DNA of 64,000 nt from Melanocharis versteri (GCA_013397845.1 VZTG01010139.1:82937-146936), one strand, 5' to 3'; counted from the first letter of the stretch, positions 1 to 13,163 are shown. The notes: generated by a model from the letters alone, not told the origin. Numbers and translations are program-made.

Positions 1-2434
1 AAAACTGCCTCATCTAAAAGAGGAGACAGGGCCTGTAATGTTTCTGTGAAAGATCAGGTGGATGACAGAGCTGGGGAATGGCTTCCAGGGTTGTCCTGCA
101 GTGCAGAAGGAGGCTGAGCTTGAGGGAAAGGAATCATTCCGTGTTTCTCCCAGGATGATCCCTGGGGATGGTGAAACAGGCAGTTCCAGGCTAACAAACC
201 CCAGCTTTGGCAATGGATTTATGGGAGCTGTGGGACCTGTTGTCACAGAACAGTGTGGGGTCAAACGTAAGGGAAAACTGAGCAGGAACGTTGGAGGGCA
301 AAGCACTGGAGGGTTAGGAGAGGTGTTTGATGACATGTTTTCTCTCCTGAACATCTTTAGTCAGAGGCTGGGACAGCAATATACTCAGGGAGTGTGTACC
401 ATTGCCTTTTTGTGTGTTTTCCCCTCTGAACCAGTTTTTGCTGAAAAAACAGATTCTGTCTAAATGACCACTGAGCTGCTGCACTACAGCTACCCTGGTG
501 TTTGTCAGGGAGCTTCAGCGTGAAACTCTTCGATTTATTCTGTAGAGCGGCATTTATTGCAGGAAGGCTCCATCACCGTTCAGCTTAGAGTAATTATTCC
601 TGTCTTTACCCAAGAAAGCTCAGCAATCCATCTTGGCCAAGAGAAATCCACATATTTTGTAAAAAGTGGCCCTGTCAGAGCTCAAAGCCCTTACCTACAG
701 CAAAATCCATGTTAATGTTGCAGAGCAATCTATATGTGCTTATGTGAATGCATTACCTATTGATCAGAGAATTTGAAATAGTCGTGATGGAGATGTTTAG
801 AAAACTGATAATCAAACTAGTTTTAAAATAAAAAAAAATAAACTTCATTAAATTCCTTCATGGACAATAAATTTCCTAACCAGTTGTTCGTTCTTACACG
901 TTATTTGCCGTCAGCTCTACAAATACAGAGCTGCTGGTCTTCAAAAATTGCTTTTAAATTATCTATAGGTGCTGCTACCAGGGAGCTGGTGCCATAGAAA
1001 CGATGGAGATGGACACAGTCCTCCAAGGTTCTTGGTCACTTAGGCCTTGAGAGGTCTGTGAGGAGAGAAGTTGAAACCAACGTGAAGCTTTTTATTTTCT
1101 TCAATGTTATTTTCTTTGTTGCATTCGTGATATTTTTATGTTTCTGCCCAAATCCCCCAAAGTGGAACCTCAGCTGTTCCTCATATTGGTCCCATTTTCT
1201 GGCTTCACCAAACATGCTTGTTGTCTCTTGTGGGGGGAAGTTCTGCCTTTTTGCCGCCCCTTATGCTCCTTTTTCCTTAGCCTGGCAATTTTTATCACTT
1301 GCCTGTCTCCTGTTAGTTGCTGTCTCGGTGGCCACACTGCTCATTCTTCTGTGCCAGCGGGTCTGGATTTGCCAACCCTGCTTACAGTCCCTGGTTACAC
1401 TATGTTACTATGCTTGTTAGTTTGTTCTGAGCCCAAATATATTAATTATATTCTGTCTAATACCAATTTATTGGTGTCACATGTGTCTGCTTTGGCTGCA
1501 CGGTGACTTTTACAGCTGCTGTTTTTTGTCAGAGAGACCATCCTGAAATGTCCCCACAGTCACTGGAGCAGTTTTAGTTCACATAATAAAATGAACTGTT
1601 AGAAAACCACGTTTGTGCCAAAAAAACCCTAAGGCAGATTTCCAGCATAAAAAATGAGCTCCATGCACTCAGGGCTTTGCCTCTGGAAGTTGTGAGCATA
1701 ACCTGAGCCAGTTTTGGCCTCTCTATCAACCACGTGAAACAATTTTGCATGTGGATACAGGGTAAATTCCAAATGATTTGAGGGAGGTATCTGTTGATCT
1801 TGAAATTCACCTTCTATTAAAAGAGCACTGACTACCAGTCTAATTAAATACTTCCTTATCATCCAGAAATAAAGAAGTGTAATTTTAATTCACCATTTGC
1901 AGTGTTTATAAGTCCCAGAAGTTGTTCTTTTCATTATCTATTCTTTGTAAAACAATCATTTTGTTACCCAGACAAAAGCAGGTGGAGAAACCTGTCCAGA
2001 ATTACTTAAACTGATTTGTAAGAATTTTTTTTTTTCTTTGCCATGCTGCCAGGTATGCCTGCTCTGCCAGGTACAAATAATCTGAATTTATTCCTCCAGC
2101 TGCTCTCTCAGGCCCCAGAACTTCATTATGGCTATAACCTCCGACTCTTACCATCTAAATTGCTAATTGTTTGTCTAATTCCTTTCTTAAGGAGTGGGTG
2201 AAGATAAAGAAACTCCTATCAGAGACTGTAATGGGATGGAGAGCTCCAATCAGTGATGTCCGTGGCCAGGGTTTTTGGAGGGGAGGGGGGAAGTGTATAG
2301 GGCTGCTCTGCTGTGAAAATGTATGTAGGAAGGGGGAAAACACTTGCACAGGCAGTGAGGAGTGAAGGGGGAAAAGTGAGATAAAAAAATGTAGACATGA
2401 AGATCAGAAAAGAAGGAGGAGGAGAAGATTTTCC
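1..2434. other. Unique non-coding sequence
   Basis: I see no recognisable gene or repeat here. Two plus-strand frames are readable, 62-463 (133 codons) and 1058-1420 (120 codons, hydrophobic). Neither resembles a family I know and neither has convincing splice context. Short purine-rich runs lie near 2276-2292 and 2404-2425, just before the LTR piece that follows. Confidence 0.6.
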
Positions 2435-2915
2435 ATGTGCTGGAGCAGATTTTGCCCTTCATTTCGTGGCAGAGACCCCAGTGGAGCAGGTATTTCCCCA
2501 GAGCCTGTGGAGAGGACCCTGGCAAGAGCTGAGTGCCACGCTGGAGCAGGGTTATCCTGCAGGATTGCAGCTCATGGGCACAGACAGGGGCAAAGTGGGA
2601 GGAGGAAGGGGAGACAGAGGTGAAATATCACAGACAAACCAGAGCTCCCCACTGTCCACCCTCTCTGTGCTGTTTGGGGTTGGGAACGAAGGTGGGCTTT
2701 TAATTTACTTCTCGCTGCCCAACCCTATTTTAACTGGCAATTAGTTGCATTAGTTTCCCCTAGATAAGTCAGTTTTGCCCATGAAGGTAATTGGTGAGTG
2801 ATCTCCCCACCTTTATCTTGACCCAGGGTTTTTTTGTCTTATTTTCTTCCCAAAGCTGAGAAATGGAGTGAAGGAGCAGCTGGGTGGGTGTCTGGCGGCA
2901 CAGCTAAAATTGGAC
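2435..2915 (+). mobile_element. Degenerate avian endogenous-retrovirus LTR fragment
   Basis: The left half has degenerate GGAGCAG-containing repeats (near 2440, 2480 and 2540). The right half carries the order GTTGCATTAGTTTCC, GGTAATTGGTGAGTGATC, TTATCTTGACCC, then a purine-rich AGTG/GAGCAGCTG segment. I recognise this arrangement from a widespread bird LTR family, from memory and not from a database hit. No target duplication is visible and the expected end near 2905 has decayed, so the limits are approximate. It is old, with no coding capacity. A related tail lies at 18531-18662. Confidence 0.6.
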
Positions 2916-4956
2916 AGGCATTTTGATCAAAATATAAGAACCAGTTTGAGAAGCTGGAGAAACTAAAACTTGGTTTGTGCAAAAAATTTCTGCTGTATAT
3001 TTCTGGGAGAAAAGAAAAGAGGAAGGAAGGACATAGCCCCCAGGGAACTAAACTATTTGCCTGATACAGTTTGTGAAGAAATAGTTGCCTGGAATATTAA
3101 GCCTTCACTTTATTGCTGATATTTTGTTTTCATCAGCTTTATAAACCCACAATATCCTCTTGCCTTCTAAGGTTTCTCCAGGAATTGCTGGCTGTGTTAC
3201 CCCTCAGCCTGACCCTGGCTCTCAGAGCTGAATCTCTGCCAAATCACGTGGCGCTCTGAATTTATCATTTACTAGCTCTAGCCACTAAGAGATTTTATGG
3301 TGCTGTGGCCTGTAGGTGACACTTCATTCAATTCTGTCACTGTCCCTTTCTTTCCGACACTTTTCCTTATCCAAAATGAAGAGCATGAGCACAAATTGGA
3401 AGGGAAAATTTCATATAGCTACTCAAGTGTTTTACACCCTAGATTTTCTTGTTGGAGCGGTACGAGGGCAGAGAATTATTCTTGATTTCTTACAGAAAAC
3501 TACAGAGGCTGAAATATTTAAAGCTGTTTATGGACCTGGGCAACCTTTATATCTTCTCTTGTTTCTTTTTACCTACTTTTTTTTTTTCTTAAATGGGAAA
3601 CACATCAGTGTAGCCAGTTAATGCAAAGTGTTCATTTAAACAGTGCCAGAAATGATTTCTCAAACAATACGTCAGAAGCACACAGATCTTAAAATCTGAG
3701 CACGTAGGCTTTGTTCTTCTCTACCTTCCCAGGCTTAGGAGTAAATGTAAACTGCACTTTTAGATGTTAAAACATGATTGGTACATAATGTAGTCTTTTC
3801 ATTCAATTCAATAGCTGCAAGACAAGAAATGGGTTCTTCAAAAGAATGTAAAGGGAGAAAAAATCACAGGGCATTTCAGCTTTACTTTAACAGACTTAAG
3901 ATAATACGAGTACTTGAAACAACCCCAGGGGAAGCTTGGTAAGAGCAAAATGAGCAAAATAAATAAATAAAGCATAGGAACAAAACCTACGTGTTTTGAG
4001 TGAGATGTTTAGGAAGATTTCTCGTTTTTTCCAGGATTTTTTCCAAGCATATCCTTCTAATTTTCTATTCAGTTTTTAAATATACCTATTAAAAGAATAT
4101 ATTGAGCTATTTCTCTGGTTGTATTTGCTGTTCATTCTAATCTATTAGTAGCCAAAAGGCAAAAGTACCAGTGCTTAATTATCTTGCTGGTAGGATGGAT
4201 GGAGCCAGCTGAACTTAAAAGGCCGGAATTGTTGATTTAAGCATTGCTGTGTTATTTTAATACAGCCATTTAAGCTATTTCAAGAACAGTGGAATAGGTG
4301 TTTAAATGTTAATGCTTCATTCCTCCTTTAAAATTAATTTGGCATAGTGTCCCTGATGAATGAATTATTAGGTAAAACTAACATATTCAAGCAATAAAAA
4401 AAGGCACTTTCTCAATTAAAAGGGGCATCTACTTGTTTTCTCCAGAAAAAGTGAGAAAAATCCTATTGGTAAGGATGAACCTATCTCCTTCAACTTAATT
4501 TTTAATAAATCAAGTTACATCAGCTAAGAATTTTCACCAATGGATATTTTTTAAAAATACCAAAGTTATTCTGGGTTAAGAGAACAGTGCAATTACATTT
4601 TCATTCTTCTGAATTGAAATTAGGGGAAAATATGAGGGAAAATGACAACAGGTCCAGTAAAGTGTCTTCGTGGTTGACTCTGTGGGATCTTCTCCCACCA
4701 AGAATCCAAGAGCAAGGTACTTCACAGGATCAACAATTTCTACTGGATTAAAGCCTACAGAAGGAAGGGAGGAAAACAGGGAATGGAATGGTAGTGGGCT
4801 CAAAGCTGTGAAGATAAGTCACAAAAGTCAGAGAGATTCCTCAGAAAAAGAAAAAGTTTTCATGACAAATCTCTCAGGCTGCAGAGCAGGTCACTCGGAT
4901 CTCGAAAGGCACCAAAGATTCTCAAACTCTCTGCAACCAGTTCAAATATTTGAACA
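2916..4956. other. Unique AT-rich sequence
   Basis: No gene or repeat recognised. It contains a T-run near 3576-3588 and several A/T-rich tracts. The stretch around 4190-4330 has TTTAAGCATTGC- and TTTAAGCTATTTC-type words that could belong to an old conserved non-coding element, but that cannot be judged from one sequence. Confidence 0.6.
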
Positions 4957-5395
4957 TGATAGGTTGGGGTTTTTTTACTCTATTCCCAGATGGACTTTAA
5001 AGCCCATCCGGTCCCACCCCCTGCCATGGGCAGGGACACCTTCCACTAGCCCAAGTTGCTCCAATCCCTGTCCAGCCTGGCCTTGGACACTTCCAGGGAT
5101 CCAGGGGCAGCCACAGCTTCACTGGGCACACTGTGCCAGGGCCTGCCCACCCTCACAGGGAAGGATTCCTTCCCAAAATCCCATCTAACCCTGCCCTCTG
5201 GCAGTGGGAAGCCATTCCCCCTTGTCCTGGCACTCCATCTCTTGGAAACAGTTTCCACTTTTCCTGTCAGCTCCTTCAGGCACTGGAATGTCATGATTAG
5301 GTCACCCCAAATCTTCTCTTCTCCAGGCTGAACATTCCCAGTTCTCCCAAATTTCCTCTGCTCCATCCCTCTGATCACTGAATCTAGCCACTCTA
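4957..5395 (-). mobile_element. CR1 LINE, 3' end, minus strand
   Basis: Read on the plus strand this is the reverse complement of a CR1 tail: TTTAAAGCCCATCC, CCATGGGCAGGGACACC, CTTGGACACTTCCAGGG, CTCACAGGGAAGGATTCC, then CTCTTCTCCAGGCTGAAC. The outer 3' end (4957-5000) is decayed by a T-run. The copy is 5'-truncated near 5395 in the segment encoding the C-terminal part of ORF2. One minus frame (5046-5420) stays open by chance. Confidence 0.93.
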
Positions 5396-6677
5396 GAGTA
5401 GCAACCCATTCTTCTTCCATGTAACTTTTGACTGGTCAATCAGAAACTTTCAGTTTTGATAGAAGAGTGAAGAAAAACTCTTTTCTTTCATAGCAGTTGC
5501 AGGATTGGGATCTAAATGTTTGTACTTGCCTTGTAAAGTTTGCAATGTCACATAAATAAATGAGCACACTACTGAAAATTAAATGTTATGTTGCAACTAA
5601 TTCATTTGCAATCATTTAGCACTGACTAGATTTTACACTAATTACTCTGTGAGATTGATGAATTTACAGAGCTCTTTGAGTCTCACATTTCTTGGCAAAG
5701 CACATTGCAAGGAGCCAATAAAAGTGGCTCACAAGCTACATTTGATGTGGGACATCTTCCAAACCTCTGCCTAGAGACAGTGAATGCCATGCACTGGAGT
5801 TTTCCATGAGTAGGCTGCCTCCAATGTAAAAAAGTCAACTCAGAATTGTTTACTTTTTTTAATTTTCTCAGGTTTCTTCTCATTATTTTATTGGATGACT
5901 CAAGGAGAGTCAGCATACAGATCTTTAGGTATGTGCTGTCTTTTTCCCATGATCAGGGTAGAGTGCTGGCTTTTTGGAGAATATATTTTAATGGATCTGT
6001 TCATGAACAGAAATTCCCCTGAATTTTAAAAATCAGAGGTTAAAGTCCATCTGAGACAAAAATGAATAATTATATATTCAAAAGGAAAGACTGTTAGTCT
6101 AAGTTGGATTTCTCTGACTCTTGTTTTCACAGAGAGATCATTGATATTTATAGAAGTAGCACATACAACCACACATACCCCTGAAATTTAAGGCTAAATT
6201 GAGATCACTGCTTTTATTTCCATTGGAGCTTTTCTGTTGAAGTCCCTGGGGATTCATGCTAAGAAAATGAGCTGTGGGAAGGCATAAGTTGTATTTAATG
6301 TGTGTGTGTGCATGGCGCATCAGGAGTTTTGTAATCAGAACAGCAGCATGTGGGCAAAAGCTTTGTTTGCTGGGTAGTCAGAATTTCCAAAAAGAAAAGA
6401 GTATTTGTTTGGGGAGGCCTTGTAATGATGGGGTTCATGGAGTTGTTTATTCCTTGCCTATTTGGATGTAATCTTTCATGACAAATATGACTTTCCAAGT
6501 TAAATTTCCCTGATTTCTATTTCAGTACTTAGGCATGCTGGTCTCCAAAGTCATAGAAGCATTTTTTTTTCTCCCAGATTAAATGAAATTAATTTCTTCC
6601 ATGAAGTTTTACAGTTGTAACACAATTAACATGTTCTGAACCATTTATAAACAGGCAGATATTGCCATCATACTGGG
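5396..6677. other. Unique non-coding sequence
   Basis: No gene or repeat recognised. A short TG run sits at 6299-6311. The remaining frames are short and unrelated to known families. Confidence 0.6.
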
Positions 6678-6771
6678 GGCTTGGAGCAACCCTCACAGCA
6701 GGAGGTGGAACAAGATCATCTGTAAGGTCCCTTCCAACCCAAACCTTTCTGGGATTTTGTGATTCCATGAT
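6678..6771 (+). mobile_element. CR1 3' tail, plus strand
   Basis: Contains GGCTTGGAGCAACC at the left and the terminal GGTCCCTTCCAACCCAAAC plus TTTTGTGATTCCATGAT at the right, in the sense orientation of CR1. Only about 95 bp remain, so this is a very short 5'-truncated insertion or a deletion remnant. Confidence 0.88.
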
Positions 6772-7879
6772 CAAGCGTGATATATTTTTATGTAAGTACT
6801 CCATGGTTTCCATTGTAATTGCCCTTTCACTTTTTCTTGCAGGTTGTTGGCTTTTTTTGTGGATAGAGGCTGTAAGTGTGGCTTTGCCTCCAGGAGATGA
6901 CAGTGAATGTAGGGGAGTTATAGCAATGTGTCACCTCCAATCATCAGGTCCTTTAGATAAAGACGATTTAAGCAATGTCTGATTAAAAGCTGGGAATGAA
7001 GACCTTAAGATGCAAAGAGAAGACTATAGCTTATTATTCTGCAGGCAATTTAAATGACTACTTCTGCACTGAAATTCTCCTGAAAGCTGTTTTACACTGA
7101 GTTTCCATAAAAATTAGTAGTTTTCACTCTGTATTAGTCCGCTTTCTAGCAGAAGCAGCTGACAGCTGAATGGCTTGATACTTCCTGCCCCTCACACTGT
7201 TCACATCCCTGGCTGCTGCTTTGAAAAGTGTTTTCATTTATTATTGACTTCCAATTTGATATTAATTTGCAACAGAAAGAGCTGATCAAAATCACATCAA
7301 GGGAAGACTACTATCTCAGAGCAGTGTCCTGTTGCTATGGGAACTGAGAAGAGCTGAGGTTTACACAATTACCAAAGTCTAGAATAATTCTGCATGTCAT
7401 CAGATGCCAGACATGTCTACATGAATGAACACACAGCCACAGACACACATGTACAGACAAAAATATCCACATCTGAGAGCTGCTGGCCATGATGGGAAAG
7501 GAAGACACTCCTGGTTGTTACACCTTGCCTGGGTCTCAATCTCCTGCTGCAAACAATGGGCATTTCTCATGTCCGATCAAGTATTTCTCATTGCAGAGCC
7601 CTCAAATCTGGAGAAAATCTGCAATTATTCCAGTTACACCAGGCAGGACCAGGATTTCATCTCCAGAGTCCTGCGGCTCATGCTTTATCCCACTTCCAGC
7701 TGTTCCACACTAGACAGCTTTGAGGGATGTAGAAAGCAGCCTAAAATAACAGAATCCCCCAGAATTCCTGGGATCATCATAAAGAGAAAAACCTCTGTGT
7801 TCTGGAGCAGAGCAGAGCAAGTTGTTCGAAATTCATTCAGGTCTCTGCTGTGCTTCCACATCCTGTGTTTCATCTGCTA
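6772..7879. other. Unique non-coding sequence
   Basis: No recognised gene or repeat. The plus frame 7425-7880 (151 codons) runs up to the next CR1 and shows no family signature. Confidence 0.6.
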
Positions 7880-8018
7880 GGGAATCACGGAATCACAGAA
7901 TCATTAAGGGTGGAAAACACCTCTGATATCATCCCATCCAATCATCAACCAGCACCACCACTAACCCATGTCCTCAAGTGCCACATTCACACGTTTGTTG
8001 AGCACTTCCAGGGGTGGT
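7880..8018 (-). mobile_element. CR1 3' tail, minus strand (older subfamily)
   Basis: Begins with GGAATCACGGAATCACAGAA, the reverse complement of the CR1 terminal 8-bp repeats, followed by ATCATCAACCAGCACCACC and GAGCACTTCCAGGGGTGG. The 'catcaaccagcaccacc' variant marks it as the same subfamily as the copy at 26277-26551. It is truncated after the conserved CACTTCCAGG block. Confidence 0.9.
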
Positions 8019-8380
8019 ATGGGTTGGATCAAAACGTTTTCTCATCTTCACCTGCTCAAACAATCAATGCAGAAGACCTTGGGGCTGGAAGGACCATCGG
8101 AGTCACTGACCTCAGGGTCAGAAGGGAAGGTTTATCTCGCTCCTGCGGGTTAAGTTTCTATATACATGCAACTACACCCATCTCTTGTATGATTTGAATA
8201 GAATTCTTTCACCCCCACTCCATCTTCCCACACTTCATCCTCTTTGTGTACCCGAGGCTGTAATTTGGGTGTGGGGACAGTAACAGTGTCTGTATTTTGA
8301 GGCAGATGATGCATTAAAGTTTGGTTATAACAGCCTGTCTATAGCAGCTCTGATAATCACAATAACTGTGAAAGACAAAC
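8019..8380. other. Unique non-coding spacer
   Basis: Lies between two minus-strand CR1 tails. GGGGCTGGAAGGACCATCGG near 8083 faintly resembles another CR1 tail, but the match is too short to call. Confidence 0.5.
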
Positions 8381-8482
8381 AATCACAGAATCCCAGAATG
8401 GGTTGGGTTGGAAGGAACCTTAAGGATCATCCTTTTCCACCCTCCCACCACAGGAAGGAACACCTTCCACTAGCCCCCTGAG
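8381..8482 (-). mobile_element. CR1 3' tail, minus strand
   Basis: AATCACAGAATCCCAGAATGG and GTTGGGTTGGAAGGAACC are followed by CACCTTCCACTAGCCC, after which the match ends. About 100 bp of the terminal segment remain. Confidence 0.9.
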
Positions 8483-9189
8483 CTCAGAAATCATGTAAGT
8501 ACGATGTAATTTATTCAGTTTAGGTCATATTTTGCCATTTTTTCCATCACCACTCCTTATGGCCGCTGGTGTAATTGTTATTTTTTTGTTAGGTTTAAAA
8601 ATTTTACTGATTACTCTATCTTCCTCTTAATTATGAACATTATTTAGTGTCATTAGTACAGCAGCACTTACAGTGATGTGAGGTCAGTATCAAGCTGTCC
8701 TATCTGTTGTTCCCTAAAAATAGTAATAAACAATTCACTGAAAACTCCTAGCAGAAAAGCCACTAATATTACTGACTAGAGGAATAAAATTGCATTTATT
8801 TGAAGTTTTAACTGAATTTTTCCTTTCAGTCACATCCCTCTCACACATTGGGCTGGCATTTATTTGGTTGTTTGGCTGTTTATTTTGCAGTGATATGAAC
8901 AAACAAAACACACTTCAGACAGTCAGTGAGGCGAAGAAACTTAATTGATGAGTGCTTGTACCTCACTGCATTGCCAAAGGATTAACTTTTCATAACCTGA
9001 CAGGCAGAAAGACACTAATGTTATCAAAGCCTGTTTCGCAACTCTGAATGAGTCTAAAATATTGGTATTTTCTTCTTTCAAAGCATCAAAGACTTCCAGT
9101 GAAATTAAGCGCTTGAATTGGTCATAATCCTGTCCTCTTCTCTGATTGGGTGGGAGATGGTTTGGATAAGCACTGGTGGGGAGAGAGAG
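8483..9189. other. Unique AT-rich sequence
   Basis: No gene or repeat recognised; a T-run lies near 8580-8590. Confidence 0.55.
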
Positions 9190-9952
9190 TAAAGAACAAT
9201 TCCCTTGGGACTTTGGGATGCATTTCATGAGGTCCCACAGATTTACAGATGTTCAGGCTCCTCAGGTGCTCGTGAACCTGATCTTCACTTACAGTGGGAG
9301 GGACTTTTCTCCCCCAGCCCCCATCCTGCTCTCCAGCAGAACAGAGGTTGGGAACAGAGGTTGCCATTAAAGACTGAAACACGAAATTTGTTGAGCTCCT
9401 CAGCCTTCTCCTCATCCATTTTTACCAGTTCCCCTGCCTCGTTTATCACGGGGTGACACCTTCTTTGACCTTCCTTTCCCAGCTGCCAGACCTGAAGAAG
9501 CCCTTCCTGCCATTCTTTGTGTCCCTTGCCAGGTTCGGTTCCAGCTTTGCCTTCCTCAGCCCTTCCCTACACAACCACATTTCATCCCTAGACTCTTCCC
9601 AGGTCACTGGGCCGTGCTCTTACTGCCTGGGCATTGCTCCTGTCCCTTTGGTCTCACCAGCAGGTCCCTTCTCAGCCATCCTGGGCTCCTGCCCTCCTTG
9701 CCCCATGTCTTGCTCCTGGCGATCACAGGCTCAGGCGTTCCGTGGAAGATTTCCCCCAAGATCTGCCAGCTCTGTTCAGTTCCCCTGTCCCTGAGGACAG
9801 CCTCCCAGGGGATTACATTTACCATCTCCTTGAAGAGCTGAAATTTGTTTTCCTAAAGTTCAGGGGCCTGATTTTAGTCTTCTCCTGACCCCCAGGAATA
9901 TGAACTCCCCCAGTGCACGGTGGCTGCAGCCCAGGCTGCCTCCAGGCTCCAT
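9190..9952 (-). mobile_element. CR1 ORF2 internal fragment (endonuclease/RT junction), minus strand
   Basis: Unlike most copies here, this one preserves internal coding sequence of the CR1 polyprotein. Minus-strand frames encode relatives of two conserved blocks: one like NxIPWEAVLRDRGTEQSWQI (near 9770-9825) and one like VSEDQVHEHLRSLNICKS followed by GPHEMHPKVPREL (9205-9310), the segment just before the reverse transcriptase fingers. The frame shifts between blocks and carries stops, so it is a pseudogene fragment. It lacks the CR1 3' end and has lost both termini. The assignment rests on remembered CR1 ORF2 sequence. Confidence 0.85.
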
Positions 9953-10282
9953 GGATTGATAATATTGAATTATTGACAATTATAGTGCCCAGAGAACTGT
10001 GCAACTCTGTGTGCAGAGCTTTACAAGCAGACGTGGAGTGAGTTAATTTAAAGTACAGAAAGGAGTGTAAATGCACCTGAAGTAACACGGTGATTTTAAA
10101 CAAGAAGGACCTCTAAAGCTTTAGAAACTTCCAGGGGGTTCTTAAATTGCACTGAGATAACTACATCTTTTTAAATTTTGTAATTAGCTTTTTGCTGGAC
10201 CTTTTGCTAAAAAAAAAAAAAACAACATTTAATTTCTTAGGAATGCACTCAAAACATTCTATGACAAAACTGAAGTTAGAAT
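9953..10282. other. Unique non-coding spacer
   Basis: Nothing recognised apart from an A-run at about 10210-10222. Confidence 0.55.
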
Positions 10283-10412
10283 CCTCCAATCATCAAGGTT
10301 GGAAGAGACTTTCAACTTCATCGCTGCCACTTGTGACCCCTGAATCACAGAACACATCACCCAGTGGCAGATCCAGATGCCTCCTAAGCACTGCAGGGAT
10401 GGGGAATCCTCT
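10283..10412 (-). mobile_element. Old CR1 3' tail, minus strand
   Basis: AATCATCAAGGTTGGAAGAG is the reverse complement of the CR1 terminal segment. Decayed matches follow to the segment CACATC...AGTGGCA...GATGCC and CTGCAGGGATGGGGAATCC. Divergence is visibly higher than in neighbouring copies, suggesting an early insertion. Confidence 0.68.
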
Positions 10413-13125
10413 GGGCCCCCAGCTTTCCCAGGGGTGGTTGCAAACTTACAGAAAACTATTTTTATTTAGAGTAAATACAGAGGTTAAGCATGTTTGAAGA
10501 AAAGCTCTCCGTATGTTTTAAGGATGCTGTTTAGAGCATTACTTCAGTTTAAATTGCACTAATAAAAGAAACCCTGAAAGGAGGAGAGGGTCAGGCCGGA
10601 CAGCTCTGATATAAATTTGCTCTTTAGTGATTACAGGCCCATGCTAATTGCTTTCATCCATTTTCACAAGGAAGGAAAGACATGATGTAAATGAAAATGA
10701 AAAATAAAAGCATATATTAGAAGTTACAAACTTTCTGGATTTACACTCAAGACGTGTTCAGTCTCATAATCCACTTCTTTCCCCCTAAAAACATGTCAAG
10801 ATCTGTGATCAGGGCTTTCAGAGTGGCCCTGCGTGGACTGAAGGTTCTGAGTCTGTTGAGCTGGGTAAATGGAAGCTGGGAGTGCATCATCTTTCACTGA
10901 CTGACGTGCTAAATTCCTCAGAGCGCAACAAGTTAAGGACTAAGTAAATAATCGATTAGCTGTCAGCCTTCCTGGTCATCCTCATAAAAGGGATTAGTGA
11001 CAGCCAGGGGCCGGAGAAGTGAGTCATGCTTCTACAAATACCTTTTGAACCAGGGCAAAAAACTCCCAGGGAGCACTTCTTCCATTTCAAAGCAGGGTTT
11101 AAGGCAATGGTGGTACAGAAAAGGCTGGCTCCCTTCTCTCCTGTGCCTTTCCCAATTAATCTTTCATCAATAAAGAAAACAGACTCCAAAAATTAGAAGA
11201 AGTATCAATATGTTTCTGTTGCACTGATTAAAATAGGCAAGGCCTATGTGGGAAAGCAATTCCACAGATTTGGACAGCAGGATTCCATCTGGCTAAGGAA
11301 CCAATTATATTTGTATTTAAACAAATGTGCCAGACAGAAGGAATGGAAATTCTCCACATCTTCCTGGCAGCAAGTAGAACTTGCTGAGAAGCCACTTATT
11401 GTTTGGTTTGTCTAATGACTTCTTTTATTAAATATTAGCTGTATGCAGAAAATAAACCAACAACTTTGCACTTCAGGGCCGCACGCATTGATCCCTTAAT
11501 CCAAGTTCACTTTTATACATTGTGCTTTTTGCCATGTCCAAAATCAGAAAAAGCCATTTATCTGGTACCAGCAAAGTTACAGGAGTGGAAGAATGTGACT
11601 TTTTTACCAGACATTCCTCTGTTACCGTCTTTCAAAACCCCCTGTCTGGCTATTGCAGCTGGGCCTGTCAGCTGCACCACCACCTCTGATGGGGAGAATG
11701 GTGCTCTTTACCTCCAGAGAGTCTTTAAAAGGGAGTTAATTCACTGCACTCTAAGCAGTCTTTGAGCTGAGAGTTCAGTGAGGATGCCATGAATGCTGGA
11801 ATTGCTCCTGCCTACCCCCGTGCTGGGAATTTGAGTTCCTGTGTGGTGTCGAGTAAGTCAGGTGATGGTGAGGAACCAGGCACGGAATAAAGTACATACA
11901 GTAATTCCAAACTAGGGTCTACCTAAAATAAGAACAACTTCATGAATAAAAAAAGTATTAAAAAATGATTACCAGACTTTTTTCGCTATGCAAATTCAAC
12001 TTCTGTTCAGATCAAATAACTGCATTTGTGTATTTCCTAAATCACTGCAAGTAAAAAAGTTCACACATCTGCCGTGGAAAGCATTATTTTCTGTGCCTCT
12101 TAGTAAAATTGCAAATATTCCAATTTCAGGTGTCCCTCTGTTTTCCATTAATTATACTTAAAAAATTTCTCGAACAAAACAAACAGGAGTTGCATTGAAT
12201 GAATGGTGAGAAAAAGCACCTAAATTCTTGGAATTTTTAAAGTTTCTCTCTTAAACTTACAGCTACAAAACTGAACCTTACTCAGTTTACTCATACTGCG
12301 AGCTGTAAACAGGGAAGCCATAGGAAATTTTTAAATTATTATGAGACAGAGCCTTAACATGACCAGTAGAGCTTTTGTAATATTTATTGTACAACCTGGT
12401 TGATGCTCATTGCCAAAACTATTCCTGTGTTCCTGTCAGTGTTCTTCAGGAATAACAGACGGCAGGTTGAGGCTCATTTTTAAAACCAGTACCTGTGTTA
12501 TATAAATCAGTGGCTTAAAATTGAGGCCTGGTTTAAAATGAGTTTTGTTCAGTTCTTGTTGCACAAGCTGCTCACATTTGCAGTCAAGGAGGTGCTCAGT
12601 CCTTCATGATGATTGCTCACCTAAGTTCCTGTACAAAACCACAAATCACTATCTTCTACATTTATTTAATTGGAGAAGACAGAATGCAGCAAATTTTCTT
12701 CCCTTTTTTCTTTATTTCTATTTTTTTCTTCCTTTGGGTAAAGTCTATTCACTAAGATTTGTAGAAAACAGATGTGATTCTACTTTAATGCATTCAGACT
12801 TCATTGCTTATTGAAATATTTGCATTACTTTGAATTTAGAAAATAAGCTTAAGCTGTTAATGGAATTTGAATAAAAAGATATAAAGAATCTCAGTCTTCA
12901 CTGCTTCTTACTAATTACTAATTCTGTTTCCATAAGAAGGTTTAATGTTTCTGCCTAAAATTAACCATGCATGCCTTTTAGAATGTGTATTTAAAGACCT
13001 CCTGCTGCTGCGGGAGAATTTTATTTTGTAGAATTCTTGTAAACATGGAAAAATTAACTTGTGCATCTGCTTTGGATAATGGAAAAACCCTGGTATATAC
13101 AGACACAAGTGTGTACACACAGGCA
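10413..13125. other. Unique sequence, possible old conserved elements
   Basis: No gene or repeat recognised over 2.7 kb. The stretch 10530-10690 (including CCCATGCTAATTGCTTTCATCC) and 11620-11770 are well-mixed, repeat-free sequence of the sort conserved enhancers occupy. That is a guess pending alignment to other birds. Confidence 0.5.
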
Positions 13126-13163
13126 TAAATATATATATATATATAAATATATGTATGTACGTA
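13126..13163. repeat. AT dinucleotide microsatellite
   Basis: A run of alternating AT (about 9-10 units from 13129) passes into ATATGTATGTACGTA. The track is short and slightly interrupted. Confidence 0.9.

Noticed and set aside
1058..1420. Hydrophobic 120-codon frame resembling a membrane protein
   Set aside because: T-rich DNA readily encodes Leu/Phe/Val runs. There is no family resemblance and a second frame (1138-1506) is equally open across the same bases.
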